Assembly: GCA_028564705.1 (NCBI GenBank)
Contig: JAPXFQ010000075.1
Span: 2,170,001 to 2,234,000 of the forward strand
Source of the DNA: Apricaphanius iberus
Taxonomy: Eukaryota > Chordata > Actinopteri > Cyprinodontiformes > Aphaniidae
Length of the DNA stretch: 64,000 bases
Direction: 5' to 3'
The position numbers and the translations under genes are program-made. Of this stretch, positions 45,591-55,260 are shown in pieces. Numbering within the stretch: the first letter of the stretch is position 1; each line of letters begins with the position of its first letter. Under the pieces are notes generated by a model. The model had not been told where the DNA came from. It made no database searches and saw only the letters and a list, made by a program, of their open reading frames with translations.

Positions 45591-46686
45591 CTAGGGCTGC
45601 ACAATTATGTCCAAAATAATAAACACAATTATTTTTGATCAATATTGTAATCACAATTATTAATCACGATCATTCATCCAGTCCTGTAAAATACCTATTT
45701 TTATTGCACCAATTATAAACATACAATGTTGCAGCATTTTATATGAAAAATACAACTTTAGATTAGAATAGATGATTAATAATGCAAAAAAAAAAAAACA
45801 TACTCCAATACTTATATATGCACATATACACATATATACATATATATATTTAAAAGTACATGCTAAATATGTTATTGCAGAATGCGATATCAAAATGCAA
45901 TTTAACAGAAACAATTACAGCTTATACAGAAAAGGCCTTTGACATTCCCTGCATCCAAATCCTTAGTATTTACTATATGCTACGTAGCAACTATTACTCA
46001 CCCGTTAATGTAGTAAATTCTGCATAGCAAACAATCGCGTAATAGACATGAAATCAGACATACTGCTACACCATTTTGCATGTCATGTCCTTTGACCTGT
46101 ATTGTCTGTTCTGTTGACCCAGATGTTTACGGTACGTTAGCCTGCCATCCTCTAGCTGTTATTTTGTCTGGTAGGCCTATGACTTAACAACTTAAATATT
46201 TAATCAGTCAAAAAACAATAACATTAATCAGGAGCATTCCTTCACGTACATTTATCCGCCAAAACTGCGGCGGTGTCAATGGTTGACAGTTTGTCTGTAG
46301 CCATTTTTAGCTATGTCCTTGTTCTATGATTTCGGGGCGTCCCGTGCATTGTGGGATAGCGTAGCTTGCTAATCAGATCCATAATGGAGATTTGGATGTA
46401 CTACATCACTCAAATACTCCTTTTCACCTGCTACGTAGCAAGCGTAGTGCAGCCATTATGTGTGCTGAGTGGCGTGTGCGCGATTTTTATTTGGGCAGCT
46501 TAATGAAGCTTTAGCTATGCGTTTACCCCTTGGTGGTTGGCAGACAATTGGTTTAGGCAGTGTATGATAAAGAGGCAAGCAGTGAAGCTCGCATTTTGAA
46601 TGTAAATATCGTTGACGATCAGGTTATTTTAATTATGGCCACCAAAATCGTGATCACGATCAAAATCCGATTAATTGTGTAGCCCT
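45591..46686 (-). mobile_element. hAT-type non-autonomous element, copy 2, with 8-bp target duplication
   Basis: Ends CTAGGGCTGCACAATTA and TAATTGTGTAGCCCT are inverted repeats; AATTGGAA occurs immediately outside both (45583-45590 and 46687-46694), an exact 8-bp duplication as made by hAT transposases. The minus strand matches the grpel1-intron copy at 8893-9577. It retains the same short transposase-like start (reading TKDELSTIDTA-like: ACAAACTGTCAACCATTGAC near 46292-46273) before a GTACGTG word, so both copies derive from one autonomous parent by internal deletion. Confidence 0.88.
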
Positions 46687-46694
46687 AATTGGAA

Positions 46695-48779
46695 ACCATG
46701 AAGATTCACCACTACGGAGGAAACTAATGAGGATCGATGAAGGTCATAACTCACTACGCACTCCACCTGATGAAGACGCTCTGAACGGATAGTGAGTTAT
46801 GATGCGTCTTTGGGGGAAAAACAGTAAATTGTTTACATAACTGTCAGGTTTATGGCCATTAGAGTGTTAATTATTATTAGGTTAGAATGTGTGTGAATGA
46901 CATTTTTATCATTTATTAACTTATGCTGTATACGGTGGCACAAAGTTAAGACATGCCTTTCAGAAGCGCTAAAAATAAGTGATCAAATTGCGTTGGTTTT
47001 AACAAGCGCAAACCGAAAGCAATTAAAATTTGTTTTAAAAACAAACAGCGAGGGTGAACCACATTATAGCGACGGACAGCTGTACATAAAAGGCTGCTTC
47101 ACACTCCTTTGGTTTTGTTTCTCTTTTCTGTTCAGCTTTATCTGTTAAGCTGTTGCAAAAATTACTTTGTTCGGTGAAATGACATGTATGCCCACCGCAC
47201 TGTTTACGTTGTAACCCCCCCTCACCACCATCCAGAGGATTCATCAAGTTCCTCCGGTACATTTCTTCCTGTCTGAAAGCAGCCAAAACGCAATATTCAG
47301 GTGAACAGTTGTGTGTTTGAAAAGCAAACTCCAGTTAAAAACCGGATGGAATTGTCCGCGAATATTCCTGAACATCTATCTGAAAACCGCTAAACTCAAA
47401 GAACCTTTGCAGCTTTTCACTGTTGCCTAAAAAAAATAAAAAACGTAGCATAGCAAATCTTCCATACAGTTAAAGGGGAAGTACCATTTTTTGCAACCTG
47501 GACTTTATTTTTAGCCTGGACTACATTCATTTACTCACCCAGACAAGTTTGGAGCCACTTGGAGTATACCTGGAGAAGTTTATCTCCATTCACGATCAGA
47601 GTATATCCATATTAATAGGAATCAGTGGAGGCACCGATGTGCAGCCTATAAACAACGCATTATCTGTCATAAAATTCTTTCATTTCACCAGTGTTTTATT
47701 ATGAATACTTAGCGATATTCCTGTTGTATGTATTTTTCTAATATAACAATTTTGTGTTTAACTGAGTCAGTGTACAGGCTTAATGAATGCTTTACATAGA
47801 TCTTCCTCTGTATTAGATCTGGGTACTTCATAATTTTCTAGAGTTACATTTTAGAAGCCCCTGAGGACAACACATGCCATTGGCCGAGGCTACAACTTGA
47901 TTCAATGCTGAGGTTTTGAATATCCTGCATTATTGGAACTTCAAGGTCATTTGTCTATGACAAAAGGTTCTAGTAATATTGGCACAATATAGCTTTATGA
48001 AAGTGTTGTACAGAGCTAAGGAGAGAATTAAATGTTTCCTGAAAAATAGATGTGTTCTCAATCAATGAAGTCCTTAGTTGGGGATTAAACTAAATTGGTC
48101 CAATAATTTTGTCCAGCAAACCTCAATAATAGACTAATTTCTGGAAATGCCCACCACCTGCAGAGGAGTGTCAGTATCAGGTGGCAGGTGAAGGCAGAGG
48201 CCTTGCAATGCCAGTTTGTAGCGCCATAATCAGTTTTTTTGGGAAATGGAATGTCACCTCACTGGTATTCATATTCGGTGTTCCTTTATTTTAAGTATAT
48301 ATATATATATATATAAATTAATCAGTATTGTTTCTCGTATTACTAGTTTGAGTGTTTAAACGTTTTTCTTTTGTGTAAATAAATCTTGTGTTTGGAAAGT
48401 AACAGTTGTCATTCCTTGTTTAACACACACGCATATTGCAAGTTTTATGACCAATAGACGTTAAGAATTAATTCCTTTAGAATAATGAGACTGATATAGA
48501 AATTTGGCTATTTAAAATAATTCCTGATAAAGGTGGTGCCCCGAATAATAATCATTTTGCATAAATTATTAATTTTATTGACCGCCATAAGAAGTCTTTG
48601 ACTATTCATAGCCAAATATTATATTATTAAATACCCACAACACTGCACACATCATTGGCTTTGGAACCCAACTACAAGGTGTCCTCAAGCCGAGGGGCTG
48701 AACTTTCTCCTTCTCCAGTCATCTTGATTTTTTTTTTTTTTTTTTTTTTTCCACTGAGCAAGAAGATTGACTCTTTGTA
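46695..48779. other. Intergenic, with another TTAA-type end at about 47472
   Basis: No gene. AGTTAAAGGGGAAGTACC at 47468-47485 looks like the left end of a TTAA-inserting element; no right end found. AT run at 48297-48315; poly-T at 48729-48750. Confidence 0.5.
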
Positions 48780-49440
48780 AAATAAGGTTGCAAGAGTGAA
48801 GGTTCTGACTTTTGTTCGTGTTTATCCACCAAACAGCACATATAATTTCCTGGCCTTAGAATCTCTAGATGGTGTCCTAGAAGGGGTGCCATCTGGACTT
48901 CGGTGCCAATGTGGCCAGTGACAGCAACAACTGAAAGACGTGGAGATCTAGCTGTTGGCCACTCCTCTTGATGGAAATGCTGTAACTGGGCCCAGTTGGT
49001 TGTTCACACTTGTCTTTTCTATGATGGCCATGAATTTTCTATGGGATTGAGATCAGGACTTGATGGCACCTCCAATACCTTTACTTTGTTGCCGTTAAGC
49101 CACTTTGTAGGTGATCTGGAGGTCAGCATTTGGGCCCGAGCTTTAATTCCTGGCCGATTCCTTCAGATAATGTTTTAATGCATCCACATCCTTTTCTTTT
49201 CTCATGATGCCATCTATTCTGTGAAGTGCACCAGTCCCTTCTGCAGCAAACAGGCCCACAACATGATGCTACCACGTCCAAGCTTCACTGTTAGGAGGCT
49301 TCAAAACCCCCCAATATACCATTTATTATTATGGTTGAACCGTTAAATTTTGGTTTCATTAGACCACAGAACATGTCTCCATAAATTTATATTTTTGTCC
49401 CTATGTACAGCAGCAAACTGTAGTCTGGCTTTTTTTTATG
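48780..49440 (-). pseudogene. Tc1-like transposase remnant
   Basis: The minus strand, broken by stops and shifts, contains ETKF-like, GLFAAEGTGALHRIDGIMRK and EKDVDALKHYLKE pieces, which follow Tc1 transposase order across the middle of the DDE domain (the conserved W-CFAA-GTG-L-(R/K)-ID-IM-KE-Y stretch). On the + strand this is seen as CAACATGATGCTACCACGTC and AGACCACAGAACATGTCTCC. No terminal repeats identified. Followed by a GGAT microsatellite at 49479-49503. Confidence 0.7.
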
Positions 49441-49931
49441 GAGGTTACACATGACCGGACCTCGGATAAGAGAAAAAATGGATGGATGGTTGGATGGATG
49501 GATGCAGTAAAACTTAGTATATGGATACTTCTGACTTTGATTAAAGTAATATCAAATCTGAGTTTCACTCTCTATTCTGACATTTCACAAATACATGGAT
49601 ATGTTAATATTTGTTGAATTAAAACAAAACAAAGTTTACTCTATTTTATTGACAGTATTTTTTTGTATGTGAAACAGACTTTAAAAACTTCTGAATAAAA
49701 AGGCAACCCCCAAACATGTGTCAGTCCCTGCAGTATTTCTGCTTATTTATAACACTAAAGTGTAACTCACTCGAAATTAACTTTTTTCACTGATAAACTA
49801 CGTAAATTAGTATTTAATAATGCTGTTTACATGTCTGGTCATTATCTTTGGTATTTTAGTACATTTTAGCAAATAATTATTAGTTGTCTACCAAAAACCA
49901 TTAGTGGAGTGCCCTCTGCAGGTTAAAACTT

Positions 49932-50055
49932 TACATCCATCCATCCATTTTCTGAACCGCTCCTCCAGGGGTCGCGGGGGGGCTGGTGCCTATCTCCAGC
50001 TGTCAACGGGCGAGAGGCGGGGTACACCCTGGACAGGTTGCCAGTCAATCACAGT
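49932..50055 (-). mobile_element. 3' end fragment of a LINE, reverse strand
   Basis: CATCCATCCATCCATTTTCT, CGCTCCTCCAGGGGTCGCGG and GGGGTACACCCTGGACAGGT, TTGCCAGTCAATCACA are the reverse complement of the same LINE end as at 44880-45080. Confidence 0.65.
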
Positions 50056-50061
50056 AAAACT

Positions 50062-50427
50062 TTAATTCTCACTTGTATTTGAGTTGGGAATTGCTACCGG
50101 CTCAAATGAGATTTCTGATGTCAGCCATCCTGCCACTGTCAGGTATAAAACCAGCTCAGTCTCAGCTGTACCTCTGTAGCGAGTTGGATTTGGCAATTCA
50201 TGAGCCATCGGCTCGAAATGATGAGGACCACTCACCTTCTCCAAAAAACCTTCCACCCTTTCCTCTGGCGAAGAGGGTGGAGAGAAATCTTCTACCTCAT
50301 AACTGCCCCCCACTGAAGCAATGGAGCTCGCGTCGCTATTGCTCTGCACCTTTCTGGGTTTCTGTGTTAGTTCTGTTCCGCTAACATTAGCATAGGCTAA
50401 ATGCCAATTCCAATTCTTCCATTTCAT
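50062..50427 (-). CDS. Unassigned open frame, possibly transposon-derived
   Basis: A 121-residue frame on the minus strand. Its composition looks more protein-like than neighbouring spurious frames: an acidic Ser/Pro/Glu-rich centre (SIASVGGSYEVEDFSPPSSP, EERVEGFLEKV) and two -FEP- motifs (PHHFEPMAH, SFEPVAIPN). Acidic N-terminal regions with F/Y-EP motifs are known from some repetitive fish ORFs. There is no recognised domain and no promoter or splice context, and it sits immediately next to a LINE end. It may be a fragment of a mobile element or chance. Confidence 0.2.
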   Translation of the reverse strand: MKWKNWNWHLAYANVSGTELTQKPRKVQSNSDASSIASVGGSYEVEDFSPPSSPEERVEGFLEKVSGPHHFEPMAHELPNPTRYRGTAETELVLYLTVAGWLTSEISFEPVAIPNSNTSEN

Positions 50428-51079
50428 TACTGTAAAAGTCTTTTTTTTTAAATAACCAGGTATGTAAAATATTTAAATGCATGTGTGCAACAAGTGCATG
50501 GATAAACGGGTATAAATGGATGGATACTGTGTTAACAGACAGATTTTGCTCAGTCAGTTGGCGGATTATTAAAAGCAACTACACAACAGAAACACAAAAA
50601 AGAACATGATAGAAAAGGTAAATCCTTTGTTTACATGAAACACATCAACTCCACCCTCCTCCCACACACACACACACACATAAATCCTAATCCCAGGAGT
50701 CATGGTTGTAATCCAGCCTCGCGCCATAACTGGATAGGCAGATATACCCCACGGGATAGGGGGGGGGATTACTTTGTTGGATCAACTGTGAACTCTAACC
50801 CCATTTTCCAGCTGGCCCACTATCACCCAGCCAGAAAATATAATACAATAACATTATGCAGATAACTCTTTGGTCTAATGGTTTTGGGGAGTCTTTTGGG
50901 CAATCTTGTTAAAGGGAGTGATTTAAACAAAAAAAAAGAAAATCTAGAATCACTAACTAAATCAACCACAGCATTTATCGGGACTTGTCTATAAAATGAT
51001 TTAGTAGTGGGATTAACAAGTTACCCTCAGGAGCTGGAAATGATTGTTTGAGATCACAAGGCATGTTCTTATAGGAACA
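50428..51079. other. Intergenic, no gene seen
   Basis: Contains a short (CA)n tract at 50664-50680 and G-run at 50758-50766; nothing codes. Confidence 0.5.
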
Positions 51080-51081
51080 TA

Positions 51082-51585
51082 CACTGAACAAAATTTTAAA
51101 TGCAACACCATTTCTCTCAAATATTATTCACAAATCTGTCTAAATCTGTGATAGTGAGCACTTCTCCTTTACTGAGATAATCCATCCCACCTCAGAGGTG
51201 TGCCATATCAAGGTGCTGATCAGACAGCATGATAATTGCACAGGTGTGCCTTGGGCTGGCCACGATAAAAGGCCACTGGCTGTACAAAGTTGCCGGATAC
51301 TGGCAGGAAGTGGAACACGCTGTCTTATACGTCGATTCAGAGCATCCCAAACATGCTCAATGGGTGACAACATGTCTGGTAAGTATGCTGGCCATACAAG
51401 AACTGGGATGTTTTCAGCTTCTAAGAGCTGTGTACAGATCCTTGCAACATGGGGCAGAGCATTATTGTAAAATGGCACACATGTGAGGTGGAATGTATTA
51501 TCTCAGCAAAGGAAAAGTGCTCACTATCACAGATTTAGACCGTTTTTTTTGTGTGAACAATATTTGAGAAGATTGGTTTTGTGTA
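51082..51585 (-). pseudogene. Tc1-like transposon remnant with long inverted repeats
   Basis: The minus-strand frame 51478-51140 reads MPFYNNALPHVARICTQLLE, AENIPVLVWPAYLPDMLSPI, EHVWDALNRRIRQRVPLPAS, the C-terminal DDE-domain block of Tc1 transposases (DNA-PHVA...WP-(Y/S)SPD(L/M)-PIEH-WD). The expected third acidic residue lies in SPIEH. The left end begins at a TA with CACTGAACAAAATTTTAAAT. About 90 bases around 51112-51200 are mirrored at 51480-51575 (CTCAAATATT, CTGTGATAGTGAGCACTT, CTGAGATAATAC/CATCCCACCTCA). Most of the transposase N-terminus is deleted and the outer right end is lost. Confidence 0.85.
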
Positions 51586-51689
51586 TGTAGAGAATGTTTC
51601 AGGCAGGAGGAGTTTATATAGAGGTTAGCAAGACCCACCTTTAATTCTGATATCCCACTTTCTTTTTATTGACACATGAATTTGCATTA

Positions 51690-52500
51690 CAGCTAAAAAT
51701 GGAGCTCTAGACTAAATATTTAGTTTGAAGCTAAATATTTTGTCTGCTAGCCTTAATTTTTAGTTGAAAGTTAATTTAGTTAAGCTTGTCAGCTAAATAT
51801 TTTTGCTTTAAACGATATATATAGATACCAAGCTAAAGTTGCTAACTAAATCTTTCGTTTGAAGCTATTATTTAGTTTGCTAGTCTTAGTTTTTTTTGTT
51901 TGTTAAAAGCTAATTTGGTTAAGAAGTTAAGCTTGCTAGCCAAATATTTAACTTGAAACTATATAATAAGATTGCAAGATAAATCTGCTAACTATGTAAG
52001 TAGTTTGAAGTTAAATATTTAGCTTACTAATTTATTTATTTTTTTGGTGTAGACTATATATAAATGGAGGAAGCCTCCGTGATGTCACCCATATGTTTCT
52101 GAAGCTGACAGACGGCAAAAGGTTCTTTAGGTTTTATGTGAAAACGCATGGTGGACTACTACTGAAGAAGAAGAAATGGGCAAAATTGGATGAACCCGCT
52201 AGCTACCGGCACTAGCACTGACAGCAATCTGACACCTGTTAATCAAAAGGACACACTACTCATTTTTCAAGCTTAAATTACATTTAAACAGATGAGTTAT
52301 GAAAAAGATTCAAGCTAAACTAGCTAATTAAGCATTAAAGGTAAATATTTAGCTTGCAAACTAAACATCAAGTTAAAAGCTAAATATTTATTTTGTAAGT
52401 CTATCTTTCTAGTTCAACTGGCTTGCTATTTAGCTTCAAACTAAATATTAAGTTTGGAAATAAATATTTAGCTTGCTAACTAAACAGATTGGAGCAAGAT
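51690..52500. repeat. Degenerate array of AGCTAAATATTTAG-type units
   Basis: About twenty variants of GCTAAATATTTAG(C/T)TTG occur between 51710 and 52030 and again between 52300 and 52540, with a non-repeat segment (about 52065-52290) between them. GCTAAATATTTAGC is self-complementary. The spacing between units is irregular (about 20-45 bases). Confidence 0.75.
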
Positions 52501-53285
52501 AGGCTATATAGTTTAATTAAATATTTAGCCACAAACTGTGACGTTTACAAATGATAATATAACCACTTTAATTTCCATATCTTAGTTTTACTGGATTTAG
52601 TTTGAGGGTATCCGTGTAAATGGGGATTAATTAAGAAACTTTTTCAGATTAGAGTTTATATGAAATAATAAAATTAAGGAGAAAATGTTAAATTAAACAA
52701 ATACCTCTGTAATACAGTGGAAGGAGATTTTCTCTTATCTCTGATATATTTAATAAATGTCATGTTTATGCTCCTAGATCACCTAAATCACAGTAGAACA
52801 AACTCTTCACTGCCTAAAGCAACAACGAATGCCCTCGGAGTTCACTTAAAAATAGGAATTGTTTATTGTTTCCCCTCTGATTGAGGCGCACTGAGCTCTG
52901 CAGGTCTGCATGATTCTGGCGCTGGAGAAATGACATTCAAACGCATTAGAAACAAGCACCAGTAGGCCACACATGTGTGAATCTCCCATTGGCACCACAT
53001 GGAGATGGATTGAGTAATAGGAGCGCGTTGACAGCACGCTGCAGCTGCAGGACGGCAGATGGCACCGCTGCGCCGTTCCTGCGGATTGTTCTTGGCACGG
53101 AGACGCGTCCACGTTGTTCACACTGTCTGCTTTCGCTCCAGTTCCCCCTCTCCGCGTCCCACCCTCACTCTCTGCCTCTCCGGCTTCCAGTGCACACCTA
53201 TCTGACTCCCTCAAGCATCAGCAGCCTTTTTCCCCATCAGTCTACGTGCTACTACGGCGCAAAAAAGAAGAAAAAAGAAGAGGGC
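52501..53285 (+). promoter_or_regulatory. sorcs2: 5' flank and 5' UTR of sorcs2 with CpG-rich start
   Basis: Composition changes from AT-rich to GC- and CpG-rich near 53000, continuing through the first exon to about 53640, as in CpG-rich vertebrate promoters. Pyrimidine-rich sequence (CTCTCCGCGTCCCACCCTCA near 53146) could be 5' UTR. No TATA box recognised; the transcription start is not determined. Confidence 0.45.
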
Positions 53286-53609
53286 ATGGCACCTCCGCGT
53301 CCCGAACGAGCGGTTTTGGCCGCCGAGAACCTCTGCATCTTTCTGCTGACCGCCTCGGCGGTGTGGACGGCGCCGGCCGGAGCCGTGCCCGGTGACAGCG
53401 GGACTTTAAGCCGGCGCGGCGTGGAGGATCGGGCGTCTGGCGCGGGCGGCGGGGATGGAGGTTCCGCGGCGGACGCGGGGAGTTCAGCCCGCTTCAGGAG
53501 GGCCACGTCCTGGGATAAACAGATGTCCCTGCTCAGCAGTTCGTTTGTGCTCAAAGGAGATGCGACACACAACCAGGCGATGGTCCACTGGACAGGAGAG
53601 AACAGCAGC
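53286..53609 (+). CDS. sorcs2: VPS10-domain sorting receptor SorCS2, first coding exon
   Basis: SorCS2 is a type I membrane sorting receptor of the sortilin family, acting in neurons on proneurotrophin signalling and receptor trafficking. This exon encodes 108 residues: [15 protein letters not shown], a hydrophobic signal core ([19 protein letters not shown], about residues 15-33), a Gly/Ala/Ser-rich propeptide, a furin site RFRR at 69-72, and the start of the VPS10 domain, [20 protein letters not shown] then GENSS with an N-glycosylation sequon. It ends in phase 0 at donor GTAAGT (53610-53615). The family block fits SorCS proteins; SORCS2 rather than SORCS1/3 rests on linkage to grpel1 and tada2b. 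The frame is open upstream to an ATG at 52977, but the signal peptide position and the GGCATGG context favour 53286. Confidence 0.9.
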
Positions 53610-54286
53610 GTAAGTACCCCTCCTTCCCCGTCCCGTCACGATCCGCTGGCTCCCGACCATCATCCCCTTCCTCTTTGTCACCTTCCAACATCCATCAGCA
53701 CGGCTCAGCCTCGGCGCACACCCTCAGAAACAACTTATTGTTCTAGCTGCGTGTTGTGACAGACTACTGGTGCTAGAGGAGGAGGAGGAGTAGGAACGCA
53801 CCTGGTTTTTACGCGTCCTCCACCTGGACAGGCTTTGTTGCCACCTCCATCCTCCGTTCAGGTCACATAATCCCCGTGATCACTGGCTTATTGTCTGTCG
53901 GTTAACAGAATGCGACGTGCCAATCGTTACCGAGCGTTTCTGCGCTTCACTTTTAATCAACTTGCAGAAAACTACTTTGAATTCATTCGTGCCACTGCGC
54001 ATTATTCCATTCTGAGGGAGTCCGGCGCTGAGGCGTGTGCCTGACGCACGGAGCCCGTCTGGAGACGGCCTCAGAGCCATGAGAGAAATTGTAATGAAGC
54101 TTTTGTCAGTCAGGAATGCTGCATTACTTTGTTTATTTAAATAATGCAGGTAGAGTGGCTTTTCAATAATATTTATTCCTTTTCAACTTTGTTTAATTAG
54201 GATAGGAAATGAATTAAACTGCATATTTGTGAAATAGATGAAGAAAGGTGGAAGGTTTTGAGGGATTTTGGTTAAATACTCTGTAA

Positions 54287-54711
54287 AGAAAAACTGTCTG
54301 TCTAACCAAGTCAAAATATCTTGTTTCCAGCTAAAAAGTATTTTAGATCTTATTTTGAGACTTGTATACTAAGCAAGAGCAGAGAGTGTTAGATTATTAA
54401 TCTTATTTTGAGTAGAGATTATTTATTTCGAGAATTCTTACAAAGTACAAATTGTTTTATTTCATTGGCAGATTAATTCACTTAATTTGAGAAGTTTTGG
54501 ATTATAATCAAGTATTTTTAGGGTCAGGGTAGTCTAAGGGTTCTTAAAGAAGCTTTACAACCTTCTTGCTGCAAAATATGTTTAATAATCTAACACCTTC
54601 TGCTCTTGTTTAGAATATATATATATATATATATATGTCTCAAAACAAGATCAAAAATACTTTTTAGCCAGAAACAAGATATTTGGACTTGGTTTGAGGG
54701 ACAGTTTTTTT
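54287..54711. mobile_element. Foldback MITE with about 130-bp arms
   Basis: The left arm (AAAAACTGTCTGTCTAACCA, AGTCAAAATATCTTGTTTCC, AGCTAAAAAGTATTTTAGAT, CTTATTTTGAGAC...AGAGTGTTAGATTATTAA) is mirrored nearly throughout by the right arm ending ...AAACAAGATATTTGGACTTG, GTTTGAGGGACAGTTTTT. An AT microsatellite (54616-54637) has expanded in the right arm. No coding capacity. Confidence 0.88.
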
Positions 54712-54719
54712 GAAGTGCA

Positions 54720-55260
54720 TGAACATGCTTTGACCCAAGCTCGCTCCACTTCCGCCCCAGTCCCAAGTCTTGGAATGGTTCCCTATCTAGATCCATCCTT
54801 CCTCCCATCAATTCGGAGCAGTTTCCCTGTTCCCATCTGAAGAGAAGCAACCCCACAGCATGACGGTGCCACCACACGTCGGTTTTTCGTTCTGGTTTCT
54901 GCTGATCAGAACACTGTTTTCCACGACACCTTTAATTGCATATCGGACTTCTAGCTTTTCTTTCCACAATGGCTTTCTTCTCGCCACTTATTTTGATGAA
55001 GTTAGAGTTTGTGGAGAGCACAACTTGTCAGTGGAGAGTCCCACCTGAGTTGCTTGATCCCTGCAGCTCCTTCATGGTCGCTCTGATTAACACTTCCCCT
55101 CCACGAATGCTGGTTGGCAGCTTTACGGTTTTTCCGTCATCTTTCTGTTTCCAGCTGATCGAGCAGAACCTCTCAGAGATACTGTTTTATATTCTTTCTC
55201 CCAGACCTGTCTGCTGTATTGCTTCATGTCCTCTAGCCCTGCCTTACATGTTTTAGATGT
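54720..55260 (-). pseudogene. Tc1-like transposon remnant
   Basis: On the + strand, AAGCAACCCCACAGCATGAC, GGTGCCACCACAC, ACAATGGCTTTCTTCTCGCC, AGAGTCCCACCTGAGTTGCT and CTGCAGCTCCTTCATGGTCG follow, in order, the reverse complement of a fish Tc1-like transposase gene. The frame is destroyed. No terminal repeats found; it adjoins the foldback MITE. Confidence 0.6.
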
